Shown: one piece after another, positions 26,931 through 35,293 of the stretch
Position numbering within the stretch: position 1 is the stretch's first letter
Layout: each line of letters begins with the position of its first letter
Source: G965218495 sp965262785
Lineage (GTDB): Bacteria; Bacteroidota; Rhodothermia; Rhodothermales; Bin80
Assembly (NCBI GenBank): GCA_965262785.1
Contig: OZ253559.1
Coordinates: forward strand, 4,030,001-4,094,000
Direction: 5' to 3'
DNA: 64,000 bases
Position numbers and translations under genes: made by a program
The notes under the pieces: generated by a model
The model's input: only the letters and a program-made list of their open reading frames with translations
Database searches by the model: none
What the model was told of the DNA's origin: nothing

Positions 26931-28741
26931 GAGCGCCAGGCTAACTGGCTAGGATACAGCGGGTGCAAGTCCCGCGTTATGAAGCTACAACCAGGCACAT
27001 ATCTCCGCGAGCCGTGCGTGTATGCCCGTGAGGGTGGACATGAAGCGTCGGTAGCGGTGCACGTGGTCAGGGATATTGAGCACCGAAAGAGTGGACGTTT
27101 GGGTCGCCGAGGCTTTTTCCTGGGCCGAAGGCACCATGTTCGTCGTCGCTATGGTGAGAGGACGGACAGGCCCACGGTGTCTAAGACCCCAGGAACGCGT
27201 GTACGTATCCTGCCGGGACCTGGGAGATCTTCAACTCGCCCCGCAGTCGTGCGGGGCCGCAAAGGAAAGGCGCTTGCGCCGTAACCGGAGATGCACGAGT
27301 TGAAGAAGTCAGATGATCCCATACGAGCGATGAGCGCTGCGAACAAAGGAGCATACGCTCCGGCGGAGTGGCGGGAGCGAAGGGGGTCACCCAAGGGGAA
27401 ACCGCGAGGTCCTCACACGCACCATGCGCAGAAATGGGCACGCGTGTCCCAGGGGATGGAACGGTTACGTGAATTCGTGAAACGAGACTCACAGGCACGT
27501 CTGACGACGCTCCTGCACCACATCAATGTAGATTCACTCCAGGCGGCCTTCTTCGCGCTTAAGCGCGATGCAGCCCCCGGCGTGGAAGGCGTACGCGGAA
27601 GGACTGGAGGTCCGTCTGGCAGATCTTTGCCGGCGCGTACATAGCGGTGCGTATCGGGCGGCCCCGTCCAGGCGGGTAGAGATACCCAAGCCGGACGGCG
27701 GTACACGACCGCTCGGCATTGCAGCACTGGAGGACAAGATCGTCCAGATGGCCGTGGTGAAATGCATCCTGACGCCGATTTACGAGGCGGAGTTTCGCGG
27801 TTTCAGTTACGGGTTTAGGCCGAAGCGCAGCGCGCACAACGCGTTGGACGCCTTGGCCTTTGTGATTGAACGTCGCAAGGTCAACTACATTGTGGACGCC
27901 GACATACGCAAGTTCTTTGACACGGTAGACCAAGGGTGGTTAATCCGCTTCTTGGAGCATCGTATCGGGGATAAGCGCGTGATACGGCTGATCATTAAAT
28001 GGTTGAATGCGGGAGTAATGGTAGAGGGTGTACGGCAGGACAGCGAAGTTGGCACGCCGCAAGGCGCGGTCATCTCTCCGATTCTGGCCAACATCTATCT
28101 CCACTACGTGCTGGACCTGTGGGTACAGAAGTGGCGCCAATCACGTCGGTGTGAAGGGGAGGCATACATCGTCCGCTATGCGGACGATTGTGTGCCACGC
28201 AGGCACGCGGAGGTTACGATGAAGTAACCACCAAGTGCCATGCTGCACAGGAGATGGGGGCGGGCCCCCCGCAGCCGCCGTGCAGGCGGAGGCTGCAAAC
28301 CACCTGCTGGTGCGGTGCTTAAGAGGCACTGTGCTGAGCGAGTAGGAAAAGGCGGAGCTTGACTCTGTCAGGTATGGATCGTTGGAGTTGAACGAAAGTG
28401 AACCGTCCGATGACGTGTCGAAAGCATAAGGGTGACGTCAAAACCGAGGGCGGGTCGTTACCTCGGGAAGAGTTTGGAGGAGACCTGTCTACTGTCCAAG
28501 CGGCGTCCGGCATAAAGGCGGCAAGAACGCGATCCAGGCTCCTGTGCGGAACGTGGGAACCTGTCACCCCGATGTTAAGAGAACCCCACAAGCGGCAGCC
28601 CCGCAAGTGGTTACGTATCGAGGCGGGGTACAGGGACGGAGCAACTCGTAGTAGTGATGAACGCCCTGTAATCGGGCTGGAGCGAAGGGGTTGCCCTATG
28701 CCGTTTGGAACGTTTGAGCAACCTGAGAGGGGAGGACTCTA

Positions 28742-30803
28742 ATGGACCGAACAAAGCCGTTTCCCGTCACCAAACGTCAGGTGTGGGAAGCTTGGAAGCG
28801 GGTGAAGGCCAACCAGGGAAGCGCGGGGGTGGACGGTCAGACGATTGCGGAATTCGAGGCGAAGTTAGAGAACAATCTCTACAAGCTTTGGAATCGCATG
28901 GCCTCTGGCAGCTACCATCCGTCCCCCGTTCGCCGTGTTGAGATTCCCAAAGCGAGCGGGGGCACCCGTCCGCTGGGGATTCCGACGGTGGCGGACCGGA
29001 TTGCCCAGATGGTGGTCAAACAGCAGTTGGAGCCGGAGATGGAGAAGCATTTCCACCCGGATTCCTATGGTTATCGCCCGGGAAAGTCAGCACATCAGGC
29101 CCTGAGCCAAACGCGGCGACGCTGCTGGCGAAAGGACTGGGTACTGGATCTGGACATCAAGGCATTCTTTGACACGATAGACCATACCCTGATGATGCGC
29201 GCACTGCGAAGGCATACCGACCAGAAGTGGGTACTGCTGTACGTGGAGCGCTGGCTGAAGGCCCCGGTGGAAATGCCGGATGGAGAGTTGCAGAAGCGGG
29301 ACCGCGGCACGCCGCAAGGTGGTGTGGTGAGCCCGCTACTGGCTAATCTCTTCCTGCACTATGCCTTTGATATGTGGATGGCTCGCAATTACCCGGGCAT
29401 CCCGTTCGAGCGGTACGCCGACGACGTTGTTTGTCACTGTCGCAGCAAGGGGGAGGCGGAACGCCTACGCGAGGCTCTGGAGCGTCGCTTTACGCAGTGC
29501 GGGCTGACGATGCATCCTGAGAAGACGAAGATGGTCTACTGCAAGGATGAGGACAGGGGAGGAGAGCACCCGACCACCACCTTTGATTTTCTGGGGTATA
29601 CGTTTCGTCCTCGGCCGTCAAGGAACAGGTGGGGAAAGTTCTTCGTGAATTTCAGTCCTGCGATCAGCAGTAGAGTCGGCGGGCGGCGCGCCACTCCGAG
29701 GAGCGCGTTTCCGCCCGCCGCTCACCGAACCCGGCGTGCGGTTTTCCCGCACCGGGCTCTCCAGGCGGATCATGCATCTCGCACTCGGAAAAGTCGCCCG
29801 GAACGAAGAGCTTTGCCTAATGAAGGGGGACACCCTCCATCGCCTACTCGACACCCTTGATGACTCGGAGCCAAGCCTGTTTACGCCTTGACTGCCACGC
29901 TCCCCGGCAGAGCCGGAGCGCGCTTCCTTCACTTTCGCATGTGATGTCTCTGAGGTCTCCGACCGTAACCCGGCTGTTAGGACTTTGCCATTGCCGAGGC
30001 CTTTCCCTCTTTGAACACCGTTCCGCACCTGCGGCCCCTTCCCTCGGCGAGCATTACCCCGCTTCCACGGTAATACGGGCCACTCCGCCACCCTGTTGAC
30101 CCGGCCTGGCTCTTGCGAGCTTCCAGTTGGTGTGCCCCACCATCAACAGGGTTTCCCGTGTTGCGTCTTTTCTCATCTTCCGTACGTGCCAGTGCCATTA
30201 CCCCGGCGAAAACAGCTCGGTGCCTGTGTCGCTCGCTTCCCGAACTGCCGGCGGCCTTCCCCTACTTCATGGAGGGTCGGCTTTCGCATTAGCAGTTTCG
30301 AGGCCTGCTCAGCATTCACTACGCGTTCCGGCCCGTACGTTCGCTGAATCGCAAAGCGATCCTTTTGCCAAAGTGCTTCAGTCCATGTCGTTACCTCCAT
30401 AAACCGCCTTGGCCGCTACCACCTGGAGCGACAGATGATGGATGGGATTCGCACCCACCAGAGAAAAGCGCCTTATCACGGCGCACATAAAGCGGCAAAG
30501 GCTATCCGGCGGGAAATCTGGTCTTGGAAGCTGCCTTTGCGCAGTGATCAAACACTGGAGGATCTCGCACGCATGATCAACGCGAAAGTCAGGGGGTGGA
30601 TACACTACTACGGGGCCTTCTACAAGTCGGCGCTGTACGGTCCCCTGCGACAAATAGACCGCAAGCTCAAGCGGTGGGCTATGCGCAAACGGAAGCGTTT
30701 GCGTGGACACCCACGGCGGGCCAGCAAGTGGATCCGCGGCTATAGGCAGCGAAATCCGCATCTGTTTGCGCATTGGCAGTTTCTTCCAAGGCCGGCTGCA
30801 TAG
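28742..30803 (+). pseudogene. ltrA: reverse transcriptase/maturase of intron 3, split by antisense intron 4
   Basis: From ATG 28742: VTKRQVWEAWKRVKANQGSA, GVDGQTIAEFE, ASGGTRPLGIPTVADRIAQM, SYGYRPGKSAHQAL, VLDLDIKAFFDTIDH, GTPQGGVVSPLLANLFLHYA and the catalytic FERYADDVVCHC. The thumb begins TTFDFLGYTFRPRPS and reaches FFVNFSPAIS, where intron 4 enters (29670). The maturase part resumes at 30487 with KAAKAIRREIWSWKLPL, MINAKVRGWIHYYGAFYKS and QRNPHLFAHWQF. Because intron 4 is in the opposite direction, it cannot be spliced from this transcript. The protein is therefore truncated. Confidence 0.88.
29670..30486 (-). mobile_element. group II intron 4, ORF-less, antisense (817 nt)
   Basis: On the minus strand it starts GTGCGCCGTG (30486) and ends CTCTAC (29670). 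Removing it rejoins the intron 3 RT codons as SPAIS-N-KAAKAIRRE, as expected for the family. Domain V is GAGCCCGGTGCGGGAAAACC plus its pairing half, on plus-strand positions 29727-29760. No reverse transcriptase frame is present, so it would need a maturase in trans. Its domain V resembles that of intron 1 (shared CCCGGTGCGGGAAAACCGCA). Confidence 0.85.
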
Positions 30804-31526
30804 GAGGAGCCGTGTGAGCTGAGAGGTTCACGCACGGTTCTGAGAGCGCCCGGGGGTGAAATTCCCCCGGGCGACTCGACTCGTGGTGTGTTTCCAGTAC
30901 AGAGGAGTGGCAACGCGTTTTCTGCGTGCACTGCGAGTCCGGCTCCAGAAGTTTGGGCTGAGCCTGCATCCTGGCAAGACGCGCCTGATAGAATTCGGAC
31001 GTTTTGCAGAGGAAAATCGCAAGAGACGAGGGGAGGGCCGACCAGAGACATTTGATTTCTTGGGCTTTACGCATTACTGCCGTAGAACCCGGAATGGACG
31101 AGCTGGCTTGGGTCGCAAACCGATTGCCAAACGCATGGTCCGCTTTCTGAAGCGAGCCAAGCAGCAGTTGATCCGCCGCAGGCACCGTCCGGTGCGTGAG
31201 ACGGGGAGATGGCTGGGACAGGTACTCAATGGATGGCTGAACTATTATGCCGTACCGACGAGCTACCAATTCCTTATACGCTGCTATAAGCGACTCTACT
31301 GGATCTGGATGCGTGTACTGAGGCGACGCTCCCAAAAGGATCGTACGTCTTGGACGGATATGAACACGCTCACTGCGAAATACTGGCCGAAGCTGGAAAT
31401 CCGACACCCGTGGCCAGCCATACGATTTAACGTCACGCGCGACGGCGCAACCCAAGGGAGGAGCCGGATGCGTTAACGCGCATGTCCGGATCTGTACGGG
31501 GGGCCTGGGGCAACCTGGGTCCCTAC

Positions 31527-31976
31527 CGTGATATTCTTTTAGGAAGGATAGTACCGTTGGAGGAGCTGGGGGGTATTGCGAGGTCACGATACTACAAGGT
31601 CGCCATGAACCGTTTGTACGAGCGGATTCGAAAGGACAGGCCCTATTTTGAGGAGCGCATCAACCCACGTGATTTCTTTCGCGTGTATGTGGTTGAGCCG
31701 CAGCAGTCATTCGACCGCATTCGGGCGCAGTCTGGCGCGTTTCTCATCTCAGCGTTTCACGAGCGCTTCGAAAGCCGTGAAGTGCTGAACGTGAATTCAG
31801 GGATTCCGATTTACCGTCACTTTGAGCTGGAAGTGCCAAACGGTTCCAAACACGCCATCCGGGAGGATCTCCGCCTACTGAATATCACTCGTGAAACGTT
31901 ATTGCCCAGCCTCGACGAAGCAGCAAGAGCTGTGAATGAATTCGTGGTAAATGACAAAATGCCTGCACCACGGTAG
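31527..31976 (+). pseudogene. FRG-domain protein, C-terminal fragment
   Basis: From the intron 2 3' end the frame reads RDILLGRIVPLEELGGI, INPRDFFRVYVVEPQQSFD, IRAQSGAFLISAFHERFES, GIPIYRHFELEVP and KHAIREDLRLLNITRETLLP, then stops at 31976. The AFLISAFHERFE stretch and the IREDLRLLNIT tail are typical of FRG proteins, which are common in phage-defence loci. The N-terminal half with the F-R-G motif is absent. Any apparent start at 31482 lies inside the intron's domain V. This fragment is therefore not expressed as an independent gene. Confidence 0.7.
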
Positions 31977-32039
31977 CGTTATTTCTCCAGTAGCTACGCC
32001 ACTACCCCCCGTACCCGGCCTGCTGAAGTTCAACGAAGG

Positions 32040-32245
32040 AGGTCGCCAGAATCGCCGCAAACCCGGTAAATACCCGATCGGACGTGATCTGCGGCGATTC
32101 TGACGCCCGCGCCGCCCTTAAACCCCCGCCAAATGCGCCCGTGAGGGCGGTTTCAGGGCGATTCTCGACACTTTAGCTGCAAAAAGGTAGGTGCGCGTAC
32201 GCAGGAGGCGCACAGAGCCCGTGGCAGCCGTCCACGGGCCACTGG
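32040..32245 (+). repeat. D repeat, copy 1 (3' flank of recombinase B)
   Basis: About 200 bp matching 46728-46993, ending at the stop codon of the recombinase gene. It contains a perfect 12-bp inverted repeat, AGAATCGCCGCA (32048-32059) and TGCGGCGATTCT (32090-32101). Between them is the small palindrome GGTAAATACC. The structure could be a terminator or a recombinase attachment site. Confidence 0.65.
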
Positions 32246-33202
32246 CTACGTGAGGTACTTCGCGACAGCGCCCCGGCCGGCCAGCTGGTTGCGTGCGTAG
32301 AGCGCGGGCATGGCGGCGGACTGCCAGCGTCCGGCGACCTGGAGCTCGGTGAGGCCGGCTCCTCTAGCGGCCAGGTCCTGCGCGCAGCCTACGCGCCCGG
32401 AGTGGCCGCCGAACCGGCCTTTGGTGCCGGCGGCCTCCGCGGCCGCCTTGATCCGGTTGGCGATGGTGCGCGCGGACATGGCAAAGATCCTGTCCTCGGG
32501 CTGTGCGCCGGTGGGCTTGATGCGCTCCAGGCAGGCGGCAGTGTCGGGGGTGAGGTAGGCGACGTGACCACGCGCTTCCTGATCGGTTTTGGAGCGCGCG
32601 ATGTGCAGCCTGCCGGAGCCGTCGGCTTCTGTGGACAGGTCCTGCCACTGAAGGGCTGCGGCTTCGCTGCGGCGCAGGAGGCCATCGCGGAGTGTGCGCA
32701 CGAGCGCGATATCCACGTGTCCGCGCCGGATGGCGGCCCTGGCCGTCTCCATGCCGCGTCCCCGCCCGCGTCCTTTGCGGGGAACGCAGGCGGTGGCTTC
32801 TATCTTGGCGATCACCTCGCAGGTGAGCCCGGTGACCTGTGCAGGCTTCTGGGGGCGCTCGCGGCGCAGGCCCCGCATGGCCTGGGCTATGGCGGGGTCG
32901 CGCGTAAAATCGCTCGCGCCGGCTTCGCGGCAGGCGTAGCGCAGGGCGGCGATCAGCTGCTGTCTCCAGACGTCCGAGCGCGCGCTGGCCCCTCCGGAAA
33001 GGAAGGCCAGAAGCGTAAGCGCATGGTTCCAGGGGCGGCCGCTTCCGCGCGCCCACGCCGCGTAGGTGTCAAGGCGCAGCGTATAGGCGTCGATGGTGGC
33101 ACGGCTTAAGGCGGCCTGCAGCACGGCCGCGATGCGTGCGGCTTCTGCGGGGGCCACCTGTGCGGCGCTGGCGGCGGGGACTACGGGCTCGGCGGGAAGC
33201 AC
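32246..33202 (-). CDS. tyrosine recombinase B
   Basis: 318 residues. The core-binding domain includes RATIDAYTLRLDTYAAWARG and SDVWRQQLIAALRYACREAG. The catalytic domain has Arg in LLRRSEAAALQWQDL, a His-x-x-Arg in FGGHSGRVGCAQDLA and GRWQSAAMPALYARNQLAG with the tyrosine. The His usually found before it is Pro-Ala here. The gene points away from the S1 repeat, which starts 62 bp upstream of the start codon; its 3' side ends in the D repeat. That layout (recombinase facing a site, with cargo beyond) resembles an integron or an integrative element end. Remnants of a very similar 3' end lie at 46994-47064. Confidence 0.9.
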   Translation of the reverse strand: MLPAEPVVPAASAAQVAPAEAARIAAVLQAALSRATIDAYTLRLDTYAAWARGSGRPWNHALTLLAFLSGGASARSDVWRQQLIAALRYACREAGASDFTRDPAIAQAMRGLRRERPQKPAQVTGLTCEVIAKIEATACVPRKGRGRGRGMETARAAIRRGHVDIALVRTLRDGLLRRSEAAALQWQDLSTEADGSGRLHIARSKTDQEARGHVAYLTPDTAACLERIKPTGAQPEDRIFAMSARTIANRIKAAAEAAGTKGRFGGHSGRVGCAQDLAARGAGLTELQVAGRWQSAAMPALYARNQLAGRGAVAKYLT

Positions 33203-33263
33203 GGGGCGGGACCTTGGGGGTACGCAGGAGACTGTTTCCTGCTAGGCTCTGGCCGCTAAATAG

Positions 33264-33360
33264 TTTCCGATAAGTGTTATTATCGGAAATGTTTTAGGAT
33301 CCGTAAAACGGCAATAAACGACCGGCAGAGTGCCTCCTGCGCGCCCAGCACGGCACCGTT
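33264..33360 (+). repeat. S repeat, copy 1 (next to recombinase B)
   Basis: Begins with two 10-bp arms TTTCCGATAA and TTATCGGAAA separated by 6 nt (33264-33289), the geometry of a tyrosine-recombinase core site. It continues ATGTTTTAGGATCC, GTAAAACGGCAAT and ACGACCGGC. The second arm and the rest recur at four other places in the same orientation. Confidence 0.75.
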
Positions 33361-33661
33361 CAACCGGTAAACACTCTGTCGCTGAACGGTATTAACAAAT
33401 GTCGTTCATCAACCGTCGTTCTGGCAGGCTGCGAGCAGTACCACCAAGACCCAAAATGTAAAAGCGTTTGGCATCTATGTTATGGTAGGTTACATATCGT
33501 CAGTGCAATTATACTCCACACAATCCATTCGACCTCTCGTCTAGTTAACCGAATCCAGCCGCGCCATGAGACCTAAGGTGGTCGAATTCACTGGCATATG
33601 CAAACGTAGCTGGGATGCTCCAGACAACGAGTCGAATCCGCACCACAACAGGTTACTCATC
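33361..33661. other. intergenic between S1 and beta-propeller 1
   Basis: No gene seen. It has an inverted pair ACCGTTCA/TGAACGGT (about 33354-33390) and a later GTCGTTCATCAACCGTCGTT. It probably holds the promoter for the propeller gene. Confidence 0.35.
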
Positions 33662-34795
33662 ATGAAAGCAACACTTTGGTCTGCATGGCTCTTGGTTGGG
33701 CTGTTACTGTCCTCGCTCGCCGTGGCTAACGCGCATGGAATACAGCGGGGGATCGTGGAACTCCATCCAACGGCAGAAAACATCCCGGAGGTGACCGATC
33801 CGCACTTCATCCTGCATGAGGACCCCGAGCTCGCTTTCATGGACGAGGCAACCCATAAGAAGATTACCATCGGCGTGGCAGACGGGGAGCTCCACGAAAT
33901 GTTTGGCGATGTCACGGATCTTGCGCTCCCGGGCGACGGAACCATACTTGTTCTGGACAACCAAAACAGCGAGGTTCGCGTATTCGACTATGGTGGAGCC
34001 CTGCTGGCGTCGTTTGGCGGACGCGGAGAGGGCCCGGGAGAATTTCGTCAAAGGCCAAACAAGATTTCCGTCGCCGATCAGGGACAATCGGTCTTCGTGC
34101 TAGAGGATTTTGGTCGATCTGTGGTTGCTTTTGACCGCCAAAATGACTCCACCTACATACCAAAGTCACACTTCCGTACAGGTTTGCTCTCCTTCGATGG
34201 TTGCGCCATGAATGGACACTACTGGGTGTATGGGATTGATCCAGAATACGAGGGCGTACTGCACAAGTTCACCTATGACGGCAAGCATGTGGCCTCGTTC
34301 TTGGAGTACTACAAGTCTCCACGCGAGAATATGTCGCGCCATATGTCCCGAATGGGGATGCTGGCCTGCAGCGAGGCGCACGGTATCGTTGTTCTGAATC
34401 GGGTCTGGGCGCCCGTGGTGACCGGCTACAGGGAGAATGGCGAGGTAGCGTGGCACGTGAAGTTAGCCGGCTTTGATCCGAATTACTACGCAGAATATGA
34501 GGATGGCGACTGGGGAGTCAATCCCTTAAAACCAGGCCAGCGCCGGCTTGAGTCCATTTTCACCGATCCGGCGGGGAACCTGTATGTGCAGTACGTAACA
34601 TGGGAAGGGCGTGACGTCATCGATAGGAGTCCATATTCCGGGCCCTTGTTCAAGATAGATGCGCGGACGGGACTGGGAGCGTATCTGGGGAGTGCACCGC
34701 GCGTAATGGGAATTGACTCCGGCTACGGGTTCTCGGTTACCAACGTCCCCTTCCCGCAAGTTGTCATAAACAAGCCCAAAGCAGGGACCAACTAA
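33662..34795 (+). CDS. secreted 6-bladed beta-propeller protein 1
   Basis: 377 residues from ATG 33662. The frame is open from 33566, but the signal peptide LWSAWLLVGLLLSSLAVANA fixes the start. NHL/6-bladed propeller repeats follow: LALPGDGTILVLDNQNSEVR, FGGRGEGPGEFRQRPNKISV, AFDRQNDSTYIPKSHFR, and YDGKHVASFLEYYKSPREN. These proteins are common in Rhodothermota and Balneolota and are thought to be periplasmic or surface ligand-binding proteins. No enzyme motif is seen. It is the only gene between S1 and S2, like a single-gene cassette. Confidence 0.8.
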   Translation: MKATLWSAWLLVGLLLSSLAVANAHGIQRGIVELHPTAENIPEVTDPHFILHEDPELAFMDEATHKKITIGVADGELHEMFGDVTDLALPGDGTILVLDNQNSEVRVFDYGGALLASFGGRGEGPGEFRQRPNKISVADQGQSVFVLEDFGRSVVAFDRQNDSTYIPKSHFRTGLLSFDGCAMNGHYWVYGIDPEYEGVLHKFTYDGKHVASFLEYYKSPRENMSRHMSRMGMLACSEAHGIVVLNRVWAPVVTGYRENGEVAWHVKLAGFDPNYYAEYEDGDWGVNPLKPGQRRLESIFTDPAGNLYVQYVTWEGRDVIDRSPYSGPLFKIDARTGLGAYLGSAPRVMGIDSGYGFSVTNVPFPQVVINKPKAGTN

Positions 34796-34863
34796 CACAG
34801 GCCGACGCCGTACCACGCATCGTGGGTGTGATTGCCCAGCCATGGCCGCGTCCCGAGGGCTGC

Positions 34864-35012
34864 GGGCATGACGCGGGGCTGACGGCGCTCAATTCTTTCC
34901 CCCGACGTGTTATTATCGGAAAGAATTTAAGCCTCGTAAATCGGGAGTCAGCGACCGGCAGGGCCCGCCCCGCACGCCGCCTTGATCACCGCATACAAAC
35001 ATGGGTATGGAG
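34864..35012 (+). repeat. S repeat, copy 2
   Basis: Shares GGGCATGACGCGGGGCTGA and CTCAATTCTTTCCCCCGACG with S3 (40439), then GTGTTATTATCGGAAA with S1 and S3, and CGACCGGCAGGGC with all copies. The left arm of the S1 palindrome is replaced by TTTCCCCCGACG. Directly after it, CAGAATCGCCGCAGATCGCG resembles the D repeat arm. Confidence 0.75.
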
Positions 35013-35293
35013 CGCGTCAGAATCGCCGCAGATCGCGCTCGATCGCATTCAGCCCGACTTCGCCATTTTGGGAACCAACCGTGGCCGAAGGGGGGCTAAA
35101 CCAGGTACTCCCAGCCCACTTTTCGCCCTTTTCAGCCCCTTTTCAGCCGTATTTCTCGGCTATATGGTGAAGAATGCGTGAAGTTTAGCGTATTCGGCTG
35201 AAAAAGGCCATTGTAGTGCCAGGATTGTTGGTGGGGACTTGCTACAGGTGCGCCCATGCACTATCTTGGAGTCGGCATTGAACTGCAGACACC
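35013..35293. other. left flank of the IS1634-type element
   Basis: No gene seen. GTAGTGCCAG occurs here (about 35212-35221) and again just beyond the transposase gene (about 37130-37139) in direct orientation, so it could mark the target duplication. Confidence 0.35.

Larger units (their letters stand above)
28190..30880 (+). mobile_element. group II intron 3 (inside the RT gene of intron 2)
   Basis: Removing 28190-30880 joins GAT-T to TC-GTG-GTG and recreates YADDFVV, the expected RT sequence, so both ends are well fixed. It starts GTGTGCC and ends CGAC. Domain V is GAGCCGTGTGAGCTGAGAGG plus its pairing half (30806-30842), and domain VI has a GCCCGGGGG/CCCCCGGGC stem. It lies in the same orientation as the interrupted gene, so splicing could restore that exon junction (a twintron arrangement). 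It contains its own RT gene, which is itself interrupted. Confidence 0.85.
27456..31476 (+). pseudogene. ltrA: reverse transcriptase/maturase of intron 2, split by intron 3 and frameshifted
   Basis: The N-terminus MERLREFVKRDSQARLTTLL begins at 27456. A frameshift follows near 27580: frame 1 ends ...AAPGVEGV, and WKAYAEGLEVRLADL resumes in frame 2. About 14 nt between GGCGTG repeats seem to be missing. The body has KPDGGTRPLGIAALEDKIVQ, SYGFRPKRSAHNALDAL, GTPQGAVISPILANIYLHYV and YIVRYADD. Intron 3 interrupts right after YADD (28189). The gene resumes at 30881 with FVVCFQYRGVATRFL, FGLSLHPGKTRLIEFG, DFLGFTHYC and GQVLNGWLNYYAVP. Splicing of intron 3 would restore YADD-FVV, but the upstream frameshift still breaks the protein. 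Confidence 0.8.
26931..31526 (+). mobile_element. group II intron 2, containing introns 3 and 4
   Basis: Begins at GAGCGCCAGG after the WHKQE codons of the transposase. The classical 5' end is GTGCG, so the A is a deviation. It continues with GATACAGCGGGTGCAAGTCC, typical of a domain I start. Domain V is GAGCCGGATGCGTTAACGCG plus its pairing half (about 31457-31495), and the intron ends CTAC at 31526. The flanks do not belong to one gene: IS256 on the left, an FRG gene on the right. Without the nested introns its length is about 1.9 kb. Confidence 0.75.

Noticed and set aside
26931..27284. Apparent C-terminus of the second IS256-type transposase
   Set aside because: Sequence after WHKQE is group II intron domain I, not transposase.
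32246..33202. Classical integron integrase (IntI)
   Set aside because: No IntI-specific insert is recognisable and the S repeats do not show standard attC core motifs (GTTRRRY); only the layout is integron-like.
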